A DNA stretch of 60,000 bases from Takakia lepidozioides (lineage: Eukaryota > Streptophyta > Takakiopsida > Takakiales > Takakiaceae), in contig CM060733.1 in assembly GCA_030704615.1 (NCBI GenBank), positions 30,754,001 to 30,814,000 of the forward strand, in the 5' to 3' direction. Positions 34,167-45,876 of this stretch are shown here, one piece after another (the stretch's first letter is position 1; each line of letters starts with the position of its first letter). The position numbers and the translations under genes are program-made. Under the pieces are notes generated by a model. The model ran no database searches and had not been told where the DNA came from. It saw nothing but the letters and a program-made list of their open reading frames with translations.

Positions 34167-35217
34167 CCACAATCATTTAAGAGAGAAATAAGGATTCAAG
34201 ACCTGTCACATGTTAGTACAGGTACTATGATTACAGATTCGCTGTTAGCCTACAATTTTTCTCAAGCTAGCGTGAGAACAATTATGGGTCTTTGCAAAAG
34301 AAGTTCAAGTAGAGTCACAACAGATGGGGCGAGAGGAAGCACATGACTAGTGGTCCCCGTCTCAGAAGAAGTTCAGCGGTTTCCGTAACGTGAATCCTCT
34401 CACACAAGAGAAAAAAAGCTGTCACACCCGAGATTTGCAGAGAAAGGTGCAGGACGGGGCTCGGAAAGAGAGAAGCGCAGAGCAGCAGACCTCCACAACA
34501 CTGCCTGCAAGTAGCAGAGATTCAAGAAACAAGTAGTGCAGCAAGGAAAGCGGACGCGAACTGGGCAAGAGTGTCGTCCCATGAAGACGAGCCCTCTTTT
34601 ATTTCATTTTATTTTATTGTTTCATAAATGGCATTTTTTTTCTTTTTCTTTTTCTTTTTTATGAACAGGGGACAGAGGCCCTGGTGAAATTTATTCGAAA
34701 AGTAATCCAAAAATGGTGTGCCTATAATAATGAAGCTTTTGGGGCCTAAATTGTATAAATTTGCATACTATTTTAAGAACTATTTTGATAGTTAGTGTTA
34801 TGAGGTTTTATAACTTTAGAATTATCGATTAGTGTTTCATGAAGATGGACCCCTATTTTCATTTGCATGATGACTCTAAATTCTTTGGAATTGACCCATC
34901 CTATTGGCTTTACAAGTATCTGATAATTGTTTAAAGCTGTCTACAGAGTACATATTAGATAATTTGAGAAAATGCAATTTAAGCCAATGGTCGATTGACA
35001 ACTTATACTAGAATTGTCTTTATAAATGAAAAGGTTGAGCAAAATTCTATGCTCCACTATTGTCACTTCCACTCTAGGTATCTTCGTGTCTCCCAAAACT
35101 TTACCACCCCTCATTGACCCTAACACATCGACAAAATTATTCATAACATTATTTACTAATCATTGATCTGTAATGAAGCTGGCAGGACGAATATATATCC
35201 CTCAAGGTTGCCGGACA
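34167..35217. other. No recognisable gene
   Basis: AT-rich, with a T-rich microsatellite-like tract (TTTTTCTTTTTCTTTTTC) near 34,635-34,660. Confidence 0.4.
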
Positions 35218-35815
35218 TACCGCCCCTTATCAACCGTTTAGGCGATAATTAATACAAATTGAAAGTGCCTAATGCCTAGAAAATTCCAGCAAAAAACTTT
35301 CAAGCCTCTTCTCGTGTTGTTTGTAATAAGATGAAAATTTCATTGAACAAAAATCAATACAAATATACGCGTGCAGAAATAACTTCCTACAAATCTCTTT
35401 GCAAGAGCTCCATGTAACTTCAAAAGCCCCATGCATAGACTCCACAATGTCAGCATATTCATCCTCCTCGCTAATCATCATGATCTCTCCATCTACCCCT
35501 GCAAGCTTTGAGGAGATTTGAGCTCGGCCTGTTGGCATGGGACAAGGGGCCCATGGGCATCGGGTTTCTATTTTGTATTTTTATTCGAAAATAAATGTTT
35601 TCTCTTCTCATGTGCCTAATTCAAAAAACTTATAGCATGAAGATGCCTAATGTGAGAAATGGTTTGAGAAACGTGCCTAAGCAGTCTGTTTGGTTTTTAA
35701 TAATCGGGTGCAAAAAAAGGGTATTTTATAGGGGGGTATTATTTTTAATTTGGGTCTTTATTGGCCACCCTATATTTAGGCGCAAAAATGCCTAAACGGT
35801 TGATAAGGGACGGTA
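35218..35815. mobile_element. MITE-like element, 598 bp, 26-bp terminal inverted repeats
   Basis: The left end (35,218-35,243, TACCGCCCCTTATCAACCG...) is repeated in inverted form at 35,790-35,815 with one mismatch in 26 bp. The inside is AT-rich without a transposase and has further words such as GTGCCTAATGCC near both ends. The size and structure are those of a non-autonomous DNA element. Target duplications are not clear, so the superfamily is open. Confidence 0.7.
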
Positions 35816-36469
35816 GCCGTTCCTGGAGTCATCGAGCTGATACAGGATGCAAGAGCCCTACTAGATACCCTGGACGTTCCATATAAGCACACATACCCAG
35901 TTCAAAAAAAAATTGAATCGAAAAAGTATCAAACTCAAGCAAGTCTTTGAGAGTTTGAGGCTGACTTTCTACTAGCAAGTACTTGGCCATGTGGATTGCA
36001 ATCAGTAAATACAGGAAACCTCGTTGACAGGATGAAGACTGCATAGGCAAGAAAAAACCAACACACAATTCAATCAAGATTGCTGGAGAAACTCCACTTT
36101 CGAAGTCAAAGTATCAAAATAATGTTGTTCTTTAGTTTCCTTCCTCTGCACTTCTCCATTTCTAGCACAAAATGATGTGCTCCAACCCTCCACAAACCTC
36201 CATAGCCCTTGGAGCAAGATTGAGAAGGACACTTCCAAAATATGATTTGGGGGTAAGACAAGCCCTGGGGGCAGTGTAGGGTTATGCGACGAGAAGCAGC
36301 AAGGTAGCTCATTCAGGGTGTTGGAAAAATCTGGGCACCTATTCATGGAACCTCAAAAGGGCGTAAGGTGCATATCCCAACTCTGTTCACTGTGAATTCA
36401 ACCCAATGACCCCTGGTAGCCTAGAACATCTCAGCCTCTTTCCTACTGGTGGACAGTCCTATTGCTTTA
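35816..36469. other. No recognisable gene
   Basis: Two minus-strand open frames (36,077-35,829 and 36,346-36,074) have no recognised motif. The stretch may include the 3' flank of the SAE2-like fragment. Confidence 0.4.
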
Positions 36470-37666
36470 ACCTTCTGTGAGCACATCCAGTGTCGGTGGC
36501 AATATGTCAAGAATTTTTGGTCTTTTCTCCCCTTGTTGGGCTTCCTCTTCCTCAAACTTCCTTTTCGTGCCTCCAGGTTTCTCCTCAGTGACCATAACCA
36601 GTTCATCGTCATCCCCATCTCCATTATTGACCTTGTCAGAGGAGGCCTGATATGAAGGAGTGCCTGGTGCAAGACTTCCGCAGAAGAGCTGGAAGGAAGT
36701 TCTCCTGTGATGAGCATCTCATCGGGTTCCTTTTCTTCATCAAATGACTCTCTGAGAGAAAGGAGCAAACAAACCATCCCATGTCAAAACTCCATGAATG
36801 TTTCAACTCAATCATGACAAGGTTCTCAAGAATGAACAAGTGAGCACCGCTTAACTGACGGCTGTTGTGAAAAGATCATAGACTTAGACTTCAGACAGTT
36901 AAGAGTCTCCTTATTACAAATTTTGACTATCACCATCACAACACACCTGTGCTTCACATGAAGGCTGCACCGAAATTCTTGTTGCGAGTCCTCCACGAGT
37001 AGAACCACGCCACTTGTGATAGGCGTGGGAAATGAGTCCAAACTCTGATCCAACCAATCAGCGCTGTTATGTATTGCGGTAAGCAATGCAGCTTTGGTCC
37101 CATTGACTCTGTGATTCACTCCTAGTCCATACTGCCAAACAGTCGGTGCAAGATAGAATAGTCCCAATGTTTACAGACCTTGTCAAGGATGGAGGCATAG
37201 TGAGCAGCCATGTCTTCCTCTAAGTCATCGCCAGTCTCATACAGAAGAGTGGAACCCTGCATAATGAGGGGAGAGTTCACACCCAGCTTGCGCTTCACTG
37301 CCTTCTCAATTATATCCCTCATTGTCGCTGTTGTAGTGTTCACCTCCAATACCAGTGGTGTCTGTCCTCCAAAGCCCCACACACCTAGACTTTTAAGTCC
37401 ACTTACTAAAGCTGGTGGCAAAAATTCATCACACCATCGTGGGCAGAACAAATGCAAAATACCTCAAAGCACACATAGCAGCGCAGGTTAGGTTCAGCTG
37501 GCTCTACTGGCACAATAAGGGCAAGAAGAGTTTCTGTCACAGTATTATCGTCATCATCAAATATTGCATTCCGATACTCATCGTTTTGTTGGAGCAGCTT
37601 CAGCTTGATTCTTGCCCTCTTCTTACCGTTTGGGATGAGTGACTTCAATGTATCTTTCCAGTCCAT
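36470..37666 (-). pseudogene. SAE2: SUMO-activating enzyme subunit 2 (SAE2/UBA2), carboxy-terminal gene fragment with introns
   Basis: Four exons on the minus strand reproduce the carboxy-terminal part of plant SAE2, the catalytic half of the SUMO E1. The first, ending at 37,463, has VPVEPAEPNLRCYVC, including the zinc-ligand CYVC. The second (37,371 to about 37,190) is the start of the ubiquitin-fold domain with TPLVLEVNTTTATMRD and PLIMQGSTLLYE. The third (37,044-36,947) has VLLVEDSQQEF and HVKHR. The fourth starts at 36,751 with ESFDEEKEPDEM. Junctions match plant SAE2 in position and phase. Near 36,660 a frameshift precedes the acidic, basic-rich tail, which continues in another frame to about 36,470. 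The adenylation and catalytic-cysteine domains are absent upstream, so this is a truncated genomic copy. Confidence 0.8.
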
Positions 37667-39379
37667 GCTTCCGATCGAAATTACAAGCGCAATGTTGAAC
37701 GACCTGAAATTGGAATTTGAGCTGATTAGGGTTTAACCAGCCAGTGCAGTGACGGACAACTTTTTCGAAAGGCACCAAGAGAGAAAGCACACAAAATTCA
37801 CTTGAAATGAGCACAACGCGAGGAAGGGCTACAGAGAAAAGGCGTAAAGCTGGAACCACTACAAGTCCGGAGACTTACTGAATGAACGCATCCAGATCAT
37901 ATGACAGTGCAGCGCAAACCTCGCCTCACCTGACACAAACACTAAGAGAAACTTTGGCGAGCGATCACAGATCGGAGACCAGAAAAGAGCGATCTGAGAG
38001 CGAGAGGGACCATGCGAGCACATATGTTAGCTTCCCACCCTCGAGGGTAGTCATAACCCTCAATCCGCACCATTGGATCATTACGAATCCGACGGCATGA
38101 AGGTACAAAAGATAGAAGGATGCCAGACCACTTGAGTCTAGACTTAAGTGGAAGAACGAGTTGCATATAGCAATAAAAGATTTAATAGTTTATATTTATA
38201 TTTTAATCATTTTTTTAGTTATTTTTAGTATTCATCTTTTTAGTCATAACCTAAACCTTTCAAAAAACAAAAACAACTAAAAAAAAAAAAAAACCCTGGG
38301 AGCGACTGCTCACAATAAACCTTATTAGAATAATTAAAAGTTATATTACTGTACGAATTAAATCAACACATGTTTATTATTTAAAAAAAATAAAAATAAA
38401 AATAATTCAATATTTAATTTTTATACAACCAGTCACTTGTAACTACACAATGCTCTTAAACATGTAAAATCAGCCTCTCATTTTTGAATAATTGGGAGTT
38501 TATGTCGCGCGTGTGGGACAGGGTGCGCACGCCCACACGCTCTCCCCCGCCCGCCCACCCCCACTTGCCAGCCGCCCGCACGCCGCCAGTGGGTCTGCTC
38601 GGGCTGGGTCTACCCAAGCTCGATCTGCCTGCTGGTGGGTTTGCTGGGTCTGCCACCAAGCAGCCCGATCCGGCAAACCCAAACGCACCCCAAATGATGT
38701 GGCGCCCATCTCACCGTGATGCCGCGCTGCTATCATAGCCACCGGATTTAGGGCATGGCAGCCGCTGCCAATCGTGGGCGAAGACTATTTCATCGATCTT
38801 TTCCTCCCTCTGGTCTGTTCCTGCCAACGCGCTTCCCTCTTGCCAAGAAGTGCGTACTGTCGTCCTTCGCTTCCACTTTTCCAAGTCGTATTGCAGGTGT
38901 TTTTGAGTGCGCGAAGAGGTACTACAGTGTATATGGCAACGGCCGTTGATGCCCAACCAGAAAGGTTTCTTATACATCCACTGTGACAATGTCTTCAAAT
39001 ACCAAAGGATGAGCCATTTTCCTGCAAAGACCTTTACTGGAAGAACGAGAGTCGCTCTGGATACATGGGCTTTCAAGTGTGGGTCCGCACAGCCTGTATT
39101 CCCTAGGAGAGAGTGCCCGACTTTGTACTTGGAGACGAGTGTTCCACCCAATTTTACATAAATGTGCATGTTAACGCGAAGCCCGGACCGCGAAGAGCTC
39201 CAAGAGCTACTACATATCTAACCTCTGTCATGTCTTCACCATATTCCCGCACAGCCTCTTTGTTCCTGTCCTGTGCTTGTGCTTGTGCTTGCCGGACATG
39301 TACATGCATCATATGTAGATAGGGTTTAGGCTGTCTTACATGCTTGCAGAACTCCATGGGTGTCGATGATATACTCCGG
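37667..39379. other. No recognisable gene; AT-rich then GC-rich tract
   Basis: 38,165-38,460 is very AT-rich and 38,510-38,700 is Pro/Ala-codon GC-rich. Frames on the plus strand at 38,907-39,161 could be 5' sequence of the MULE gene but are not recognised. Confidence 0.35.
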
Positions 39380-40164
39380 TGTCGATGACATACGACCCTA
39401 TCCAGGTATCAGTGTTGTTATGGACCAGAGGACAAACGCACCAACAATTTGACTGTCACGGATCCTAAAGTCAAGCGAGGAGGTCCGGACGTTGGGGCTG
39501 GAAGCTGTAATCCTCACAAAGGTCCAAGACGAAAGAAAAGCCAATACGGCGAGTCTTACAAGCGTGGGTGTCTCTGTTGTTTCAAAGTCTCGCAATATTA
39601 TAACATATTATAACAACATGCAACACTTGGATGTGTCCGGAAAACCCTATCATGGCGGATATGTTGAGTTCCAGTTCAGCCGATATGCTTATGCTCCACA
39701 TATTAGCGAGGAGCTCAAAAAGTGGATCATGGAATGCTTGTCTCGAGGCTTGAGTGTCGCCCAAGTCATGATTGAACACAAAGAGCACGTCATGCAGAAC
39801 AGTGGCTTGGGAGATGCATGGACAGGCGACGACTTTCTCCTCGAGCAAGATGTCCAAAATCTCACTGAAAAACGAGCCTAGAAGACCTTCAAAAAACACG
39901 CTGATGACGCACAATCCGTGCGTATGTGGAAAGATCAAAACCCGGACTCGGTCTTCTTCTACCAGGAGGAATCATTGGCACCCACATTTCAACATTTTGA
40001 TGGAGATTTGACCTTCACCATTGGGATTCAGACTCCTTGGCAGTGGCAGAAGATGTTGGACTTGGGCCATGCGCGCATCGTAGCTTGCGATGCTAGCATG
40101 ATAGCATACTACCCACTCTTGTGGTGCATTGCTTATTCGTCCTCAATTCCAATAGACCTAACTG

Positions 40165-40375
40165 TTGTACACCCTGTCCCAGTACACCCTGTCCCAGCAG
40201 ACCTTCCACTACACTCTTTTAGGGCAAACCCTTTTGTGTGTTCACCCTGTTACAGTACACCCTGTGTGTGTTCACCAAGTTGCAGTACACCATGTGCGTG
40301 TTCACCTAGTTGTAGTACACCATGTACGTTTTCACCCTATTGCAATAGACCCTGTGCTAGTACACCAGGTTGAAC
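40165..40375. repeat. Minisatellite inside the MULE gene, copy-rich in AGTACACC / GTTCACC words
   Basis: Variants of TGCAGTACACCATGTGCGTGT recur about every 42 bp. The array lies exactly where the transposase frame is interrupted, between IPIDLT and the NGIPVAYIL block. Confidence 0.8.
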
Positions 40376-40526
40376 GGAATTCCGGTTGCATACATATTGT
40401 CAGCACACAATCGAACATCATACCTTACCCCGTGGATGTTAGCTTTGCGTGATGCCCTCCTTCAGGAAAAGCCCACCTCGCGGCCAAATGCCTTCATTGT
40501 TGACGACGCTGAAGCAGAAATCAATG

Positions 40527-40800
40527 CAATCCGGTATGTCACATCTCAATCTGCCATATGGTCTGCTATATGGCCTCCCATATGGTCCGCTACACGGTCT
40601 GCTATATGGTCTTACGCTTGTGCGGTACTGAATCCGGTATGCTACATCTCATTCTGCCCTATGGTCTGCCCTGTGGTCTGCCATATGGTCTCAATCTGCC
40701 CTATGGTATGCCTTATGGTCCACTCCAGGGTCTGCTATATGGTCTGCCCTATTTGGTTTGCCCTGTTTGGTCTCACGCTTGTGGCAATGCTGAATACGAA
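40527..40800. repeat. Minisatellite inside the MULE gene, TCTGCTATATGG type
   Basis: Words of the form TCTGCYATATGG repeat roughly every 10-12 bp within two larger blocks. Each block begins with CCGGTATG and ends with CACGCTTGTGG-like sequence. The start, CCG|GTATGT, is a canonical donor at the break in the transposase after EINAI, so the array is probably within an intron. Confidence 0.8.
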
Positions 40801-42119
40801 TGCCCCGTCCAGGCACTTCTGACTTTGTGGCCGCATGCAGGTCTGTTTTCACAGGAGTATGCATTTTCCTCTGCCTTTGGCATGTACAGAAGGCCTAGGT
40901 CAAGCAATCATGCCAGAAAATCAGTAATCCGGGAACATTCTCGAAACTGTTGGCAAATATGGGCGACCTTATGTACTGCAGAGGTGGACCGCAGAAAGAA
41001 GACGAAGCTGTAAAATGGGTTAAGAAAAAATTGAAGGCAATGAAAAAGAAATATCATGCTGGTCAGTTGTTCCTCCACTACATTCATGTGTACTAGGTTC
41101 CCAAAATCGCTATGTGGTGTACTGCTGCCCCCAACATTCCACATGCAAGCCAAGATACTAATGCAAGCATCGAGGCATACCACGGAAACTTAAAGGCGAG
41201 ACTTAATATGGGCAAAGGCAAAATGACAGGTCGAAGAGCCGATTAGCTCATATGGGAGTTGACTGGGCGTGTACTGGTCCACTACTGGTACGACATTCAT
41301 CTGAAGACGCATGGGTTTATTCGCAACGATAAACAGGAAAAACACATTTCCAGTGCAATATGTGCAGTCCGCGATATACCTCTTTTATGCGTGACTTTGC
41401 CTGCAGTGCCTGGGCAGCCTGCTTACGCGATCAGCTCCTCTGATCCGAATACAATGTACACCGTGTTCAATCCAGAGTCGCAGTGGGTCTGTTGCACCTA
41501 CCCGTGGGCTCTGAAAGGCAATCTGTGCAAGCACCAGGTTTGGGTCATAAAGTTGCTAAAACGAAACTTGCAAGACGGTCTCATTATTCGGACATGTGGT
41601 TCCCACCTCGGTACTGTTCACGGTGGGTTGGAGAATTTGGATGAACACGATGGCATGGTAGCATGCGACCTCGAAAACGGTAACGACAATGTACGTGCAA
41701 GCACAACCCCGAACACGGCAGAGTCATTGCTTACGCCAGACCTGTTGGAAACTATTGAAACGGGAGATAACCGACCTACTTGACCTTGTACACAACGACG
41801 CATACCTTATACACCATTGCTTGTCTGCGGTGCGTGTTTGCCGAGGGTAAATGCAGGACATCCTCGTCAAAAAAGCTTCCGGCGTGTTACACCCGGCTGC
41901 AGCACGAACGTTCAATCGTGTAAAAGACAACAACAACTTGTCATTGAAGAGGAAAAAAGATTTTGTGGAACATTTTCAAGCTCGGCGGAAAATGAACCTA
42001 AATGGGGGGAAACGTGTGTCTTCCCTTCCTCCTCTTAGCCATATTTACTCGGCTCTGAGGCGGGTGTCTCATCGTCCAGAATTAAGAAAGAAAGATCAAT
42101 CTAACTAAGGAAAGGACCT

Positions 42120-42680
42120 GCAGTTGTCCAATGCGGTAGACTAATACTCACCTGCAGTAGACCAATGCGGCAGACCATGATCGTAGACCACCTGAAGTAG
42201 ACCAACACTCACCTGTAGTAGACTAATGCGGCAGAGCATCTAGGACTCCCTTAATGTGTTTTTTTAGGGATTGATGAAGGAGACCAATGAAGTCAATAAA
42301 TAATGAAACAAGTAATGAAGCAAACATAGTTCAATGAAGTAGACCAATACAGTATAGGGGTAGACCAAGACAGTACACTCGACTAACGATGGGACTGACT
42401 TGTGCCATATTTAGGCGACCACCGAATTTAGTATATCATTATCTCATGGACAGACCTATACCAAGGAGCAGACCAATAACTGTGGTCCAAACTAAGTCCA
42501 CTCCGCGGAGGTAGCAGACCAATAACATCAGTTTACCAGCAGACCACGGCAAGCAGTATTCCATACATCGGTAGATCAATAACATTGGTTCACCAGCAGA
42601 CCAGGTGAAGCACTACTCAATACATAACATCGACCAGGAATGTTAAGCAGTAGACCACAACAAGAGACTAATGAAATTTT
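42120..42680. repeat. Dispersed AGACCAAT / GTAGACCA short-motif region
   Basis: The word AGACCA recurs many times at irregular spacing, and the same words occur at 43,290-43,340, 43,770-43,880, 56,120-56,170 and 57,560-57,790. Such repetitive short words near transposase genes can be binding sites of the transposase, but this is not shown. Confidence 0.6.
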
Positions 42681-42846
42681 CCACGAAAAAGTCCAGATGA
42701 GTAAATGACATGTTTTTCATTTATTGCCAGGCCTAGAGGAAATAACCCGGACATCGGAAAAGTCTGATACGTCCGACATCTTCCTAGATGACAACTGCCT
42801 TTCTACAACTACATTATTCATAGTACTGAGTGCTTTCAAAATGTAC

Positions 42847-43749
42847 TCAACGTACACACTTTAAGCGTTGTCTGCAAGCATAGCGGAATGTAAACCACTT
42901 TGAGGTAAACGACTTTCCTCTCTCTCTAAGTCCTTTGCCACGATCGCCCTTCAACCAGTCGTAGAACCCCTCGATAAAGGACATGACGTAAAAGCCACAT
43001 TCCCACGAGAAGGGTTGTTGTGGCACTTCAAGGACATGAAAATTGAATGCAGTGGCCTCGTCCCACGACGCCGTGTGCGGCTCCAAGCCGAGACATGCTC
43101 CATATACATTTCGAACCCATGGCAATATCTCCACAAGTTTGTGCATCTCCTTGATTGAGTTCAGATGAGTGAACACGCGGAGCACCCGGTCAATAATCAC
43201 CAAACTCTGAGACCTGCCACAACGCAGGGCGCATCAGCACAAGGGAACAGCTGCAAATCAAAATGGCAGACCCATTGAGCACACTAGTAGAGTTGGGCAG
43301 ACCAATGCTGCAGACCAGTGATGGTGGACCAATGATAAAGGGCAGAGAAACAGTCGTAATGCAGAACACTTACCCATCAACTATTGGTACCAGTATGTAC
43401 TTGCAGGTCTTCAGGTCCTTCCCCATACGATGCACTGTGAATCCGTGCTCCACCTGCGAGCAAACCCGTTACCTGCACTCCAGTGACTCTTCACTACACT
43501 CCAAACCCACGTCGGCAAAATAACAACATCATTATATGTCTTGACATCGAGATCCTACTGATAAAACCTACACCACAACTCAAGCAATCGGTCTGTAGCC
43601 TCGGATTTATATTTCTCTTGGGCTTTCAGGTCCTCGGTGGCAATACTGCACTCAAACTGTGGGTCGTTTTCAAAAAAATACAGCATTGCTTTTCCTTCAG
43701 AGATATGTGCGTTGAAAGTGGAGCCAAATCTGGTAGTGAACCTGCACAA
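42847..43749 (-). pseudogene. Ulp1-like (C48) cysteine protease, 3' exons
   Basis: On the minus strand come an exon with FTTRFGSTFNAHI (43,749-43,555), an exon with VEHGFTVHRMGKDLKTC and YILVPIVDG ending at donor G|GTAAGT (43,374), then the last exon (about 43,227-42,847). The last exon has LVIIDRVLRVFTHLNSI and VPQQPFSWECGFYVMSFIE. The Q...ECGFYVM block carries the oxyanion Gln and catalytic Cys of Ulp1/SENP proteases. The usual His-Trp before the LVIID strand reads Gln-Ser at the junction, and the Asp place is Asn, so activity is doubtful. Ulp1-like genes are frequent partners of plant MULEs. A CACTA element separates this part from its upstream exons beyond 56.1 kb. Confidence 0.65.
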
Positions 43750-43860
43750 ACTCGGAAAAAACCTTTAAGAAGATAGACCACGACAGAACCGGGTTGGCGG
43801 ACCCAGAAAGACCACACCCAGAAGGACTAGACCTACAATGGATACAGTACTGGACCCAAG

Positions 43861-43863
43861 GAC
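43861..43863. other. GAC target-site duplication, left
   Basis: GAC precedes the CACTA terminus and recurs at 56,121-56,123. The pre-insertion context CAAGGACCAGACC exists once at 57,642-57,654. Confidence 0.9.
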
Positions 43864-43892
43864 CACTACAACAGATGAGCGTTTTTATGACT
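43864..43892 (+). repeat. CACTA left terminal inverted repeat (29 bp)
   Basis: CACTACAACAGATGAGCGTT... pairs with the right end with two mismatches (positions 9 and 25). Confidence 0.93.
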
Positions 43893-44230
43893 GCACATAT
43901 GACTATTTTTTCAGTCCTATATGCGTTCATGACTACATCACTCTATAGTGAAAAAAGCCCTGTCATAGCGACTAGTCTTTAAGACTGCATTTTGCAAGTC
44001 ATAGCCGTGACTGCGTGCGTGGCACCTGGAGTCATGCATAAGAGAGTGATGTAGTTACAACTCTATGACTTACATATGACTAACTATATGACTACATTGT
44101 CTGATGAGCGTTGCCTATATGGAGAGGCTTTAGAGGAACACGTGCACCACTGTGCAAGCGACACGTCACGACACCTGTTGCACTTCAGATGTGACATGTG
44201 GCACTTAGACATAATATATGACTAGCATAT
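43893..44230. repeat. CACTA left subterminal repeats (ATGACT/AGTCAT)
   Basis: Words TATGACT, AGTCATA and GTGACTGC recur on both strands at close spacing. The same words fill 55,800-56,090 at the other end. They are likely binding sites for the TnpA-type protein. Confidence 0.8.
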
Positions 44231-44750
44231 ATGGCACGTGTCATCAAGAATGTCTCTGAAAATAATTTAATAGTTATATTTGTAATTTTAAATTCTTAAA
44301 TTTATATATATTTTTTGAAAACAGGGATAGCAGCTTGGAATTTTTTATTAAATGGTATTATTTTTTTAATTTAATAATGTTATAAAATAAAAATAGATTA
44401 AATGATTTAAATTCTTCATTATATGGTGAAATTCTGATATAAAAACAGAATGGACCCCTCTTGCATACTAGCAACCACAAGGACATTCAAAATAGACAAG
44501 TACAGGGAAATACACGCCCTGTAATTATATTACAAAAATCCAAATGAGACCAATGTCCCAATGGACACCTCAAAGGCCACAAGGTCCAAAAATCCATGCC
44601 TGAAAAGGTCCAGTAAGCAAAAAATAAGTAAGCCCACACATGGGCTGAATTGTTGTAATACTAGTTTGTTCTGGTGCTACTAGAATCAAGGACCCTGTTA
44701 AACAGTGCAATACTTACGGCCGATTTGATAAGAGGGAAAAATAGGGTGAA
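44231..44750. other. AT-rich noncoding stretch inside the CACTA element
   Basis: Low-complexity AT-rich sequence with no gene. Confidence 0.5.
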
Positions 44751-45060
44751 ATGTGTTGAAGAAGGTGCCTTGATTAACAGTGCCTGATTTGATCAATTTG
44801 TGTCGCTGCTGCTGCGGCTTCCAGTTGACCATCTACCCATGCAAGTTTCTTGTACCTATCCTTCCACAGGGAATCATAGGTAATATGGAGCTTGAAATCC
44901 GGCCCTCTTGGATGAATCTGGACCCACACATCTATCCCTGCTCCTTCAGCTATCCATGCCCCTGCACAAATCATGCATACATCCTCACCTTGCTGCTAGC
45001 AACTGACAATGACAGCCTAGAATTGCTTGAGCAAACACCCCAACCCTACTTATCACACTA
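44735..45060 (-). repeat. Dispersed cargo module (copies at 45,310, 54,740 and 55,290)
   Basis: The stretch GGTGAAATGTGTTGAAGAAGG...CAGTTGACCATCTACCCATG and following is repeated near 54,740-54,960, with shorter forms near 45,310-45,425 and 55,290-55,335. On the minus strand it encodes WVQIHPRGPDFKLHI and WVDGQLEAAAAA in one frame, which suggests a captured exon. Its family is not recognised. Confidence 0.6.
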
Positions 45061-45351
45061 GTTCCTATGTTGACTTGCGTCTGCTTCCAACAAGAATTCA
45101 CCTTTTGCCTCGATTGTTCCACCATTGACTGAGGTCGGGAACGTATTCATCCTAGAGCTTCTCCTCGAGTCTCTGTTATCTATTTTTCAATACTTTCCTG
45201 TCGACCACATTGGCAGTAACATGTCAAAATCACTCCAAAACTACCATAGATCCACCAATGAGCTAACTTGCAGAATTCAACATTAAAAATTTAGGGACGA
45301 CTCTGATAGCAGGGGAAAATAAGGTGAAATATATTGAAGAAGGTACCTTCA

Positions 45352-45825
45352 TTAGCAGCGCCTTGTTTTATGAATTGTGCTGCTGCCGCTGCTGTTTCCA
45401 GTTGACCATCTACCCACTTGTAGCCGCTGTGAGCTATTGAAGAAGGTGCCCCCTTCCCCCATCATTTGATCATAGGTCTCCATACCATGTCTCTGCTCTG
45501 CATACCCTCCAAGCATCGCGTTCCATGACACCACATCTCGTTCAACCATAATGTTGAAAACTCCCTTCGCATCCTTAATGCACCCACATTTCGCATACAT
45601 GTCCACCAGGGCAGTGTTCAGAATGACATCTGGTACAATTCCAGCTTTGATGATGTCACCATGGACCTCTTTCCCCTTTTCCAGAGGTCCCAGGCTTGCA
45701 CACGCATTGCAAACACAAACAAACGTGATGTGGTTGGGCTTCACCCCTTCGCGCAACATTTTGCTCATATTCCTACCACACCCATGCTTGGTAAATCCTG
45801 CCAACATTATATTCCACGTGATCAA
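45352..45825 (-). pseudogene. PPR gene fragment 1 (PLS-type), captured in CACTA
   Basis: The frame starts ITWNIMLAGFTKHG and has the pentatricopeptide landmarks GVKPNHITFVCV, GKEVHGDIIKAGIVPDV, NTALVDMYAKCGCIKDA and RDVVSWNAMLGGYAE, at about 35-residue spacing. PPR proteins bind organellar RNA. The fragment has no organelle targeting sequence and no E/DYW domain, and it runs into the dispersed cargo module at its end. A second, similar fragment follows upstream, so the pair was duplicated inside the transposon. Confidence 0.8.
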
Positions 45826-45876
45826 AGATCATTGAGACATTCTGTTGAAAACTTTGTGAGCATGCATGCATGATGC

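Larger units (their letters stand above)
39380..41783 (+). pseudogene. MULE transposase gene (MURA-like, with SWIM zinc finger), broken
   Basis: The gene starts with a CYGPEDKR block and basic and Cys-rich regions (39,415-39,590), like the MULE fragment at 6.1-6.6 kb. SGKPYHG and ISEELKKWI blocks follow (to 39,881, TAG). The catalytic part begins with KDQNPDSVFFYQE and IGIQTPWQWQKML...ARIVACDAS (39,930-40,110), the first Asp of the MULE DDE triad, then NGIPVAYILSAHNRT and NAFIVDDAEAEI (40,370-40,530) with the second Asp. After a repeat-rich break comes a diverged stretch and finally a SWIM-like finger, CCTYPWALKGNLCKHQ (about 41,490-41,540), with Tyr where a Cys is usual. Frameshifts and stops interrupt it. 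Two minisatellites split the catalytic part and may be intronic. Confidence 0.75.

Noticed and set aside
38456-38742. Pro/Ala/Arg-rich open frames on both strands
   Set aside because: GC-rich low-complexity composition keeps several frames open at once; no domain seen.
40165-40820. Plus-strand frames that look like repetitive proteins (VHPV- and YGLPYG-type repeats)
   Set aside because: They are translations of minisatellites that interrupt the MULE transposase, with no independent gene context.
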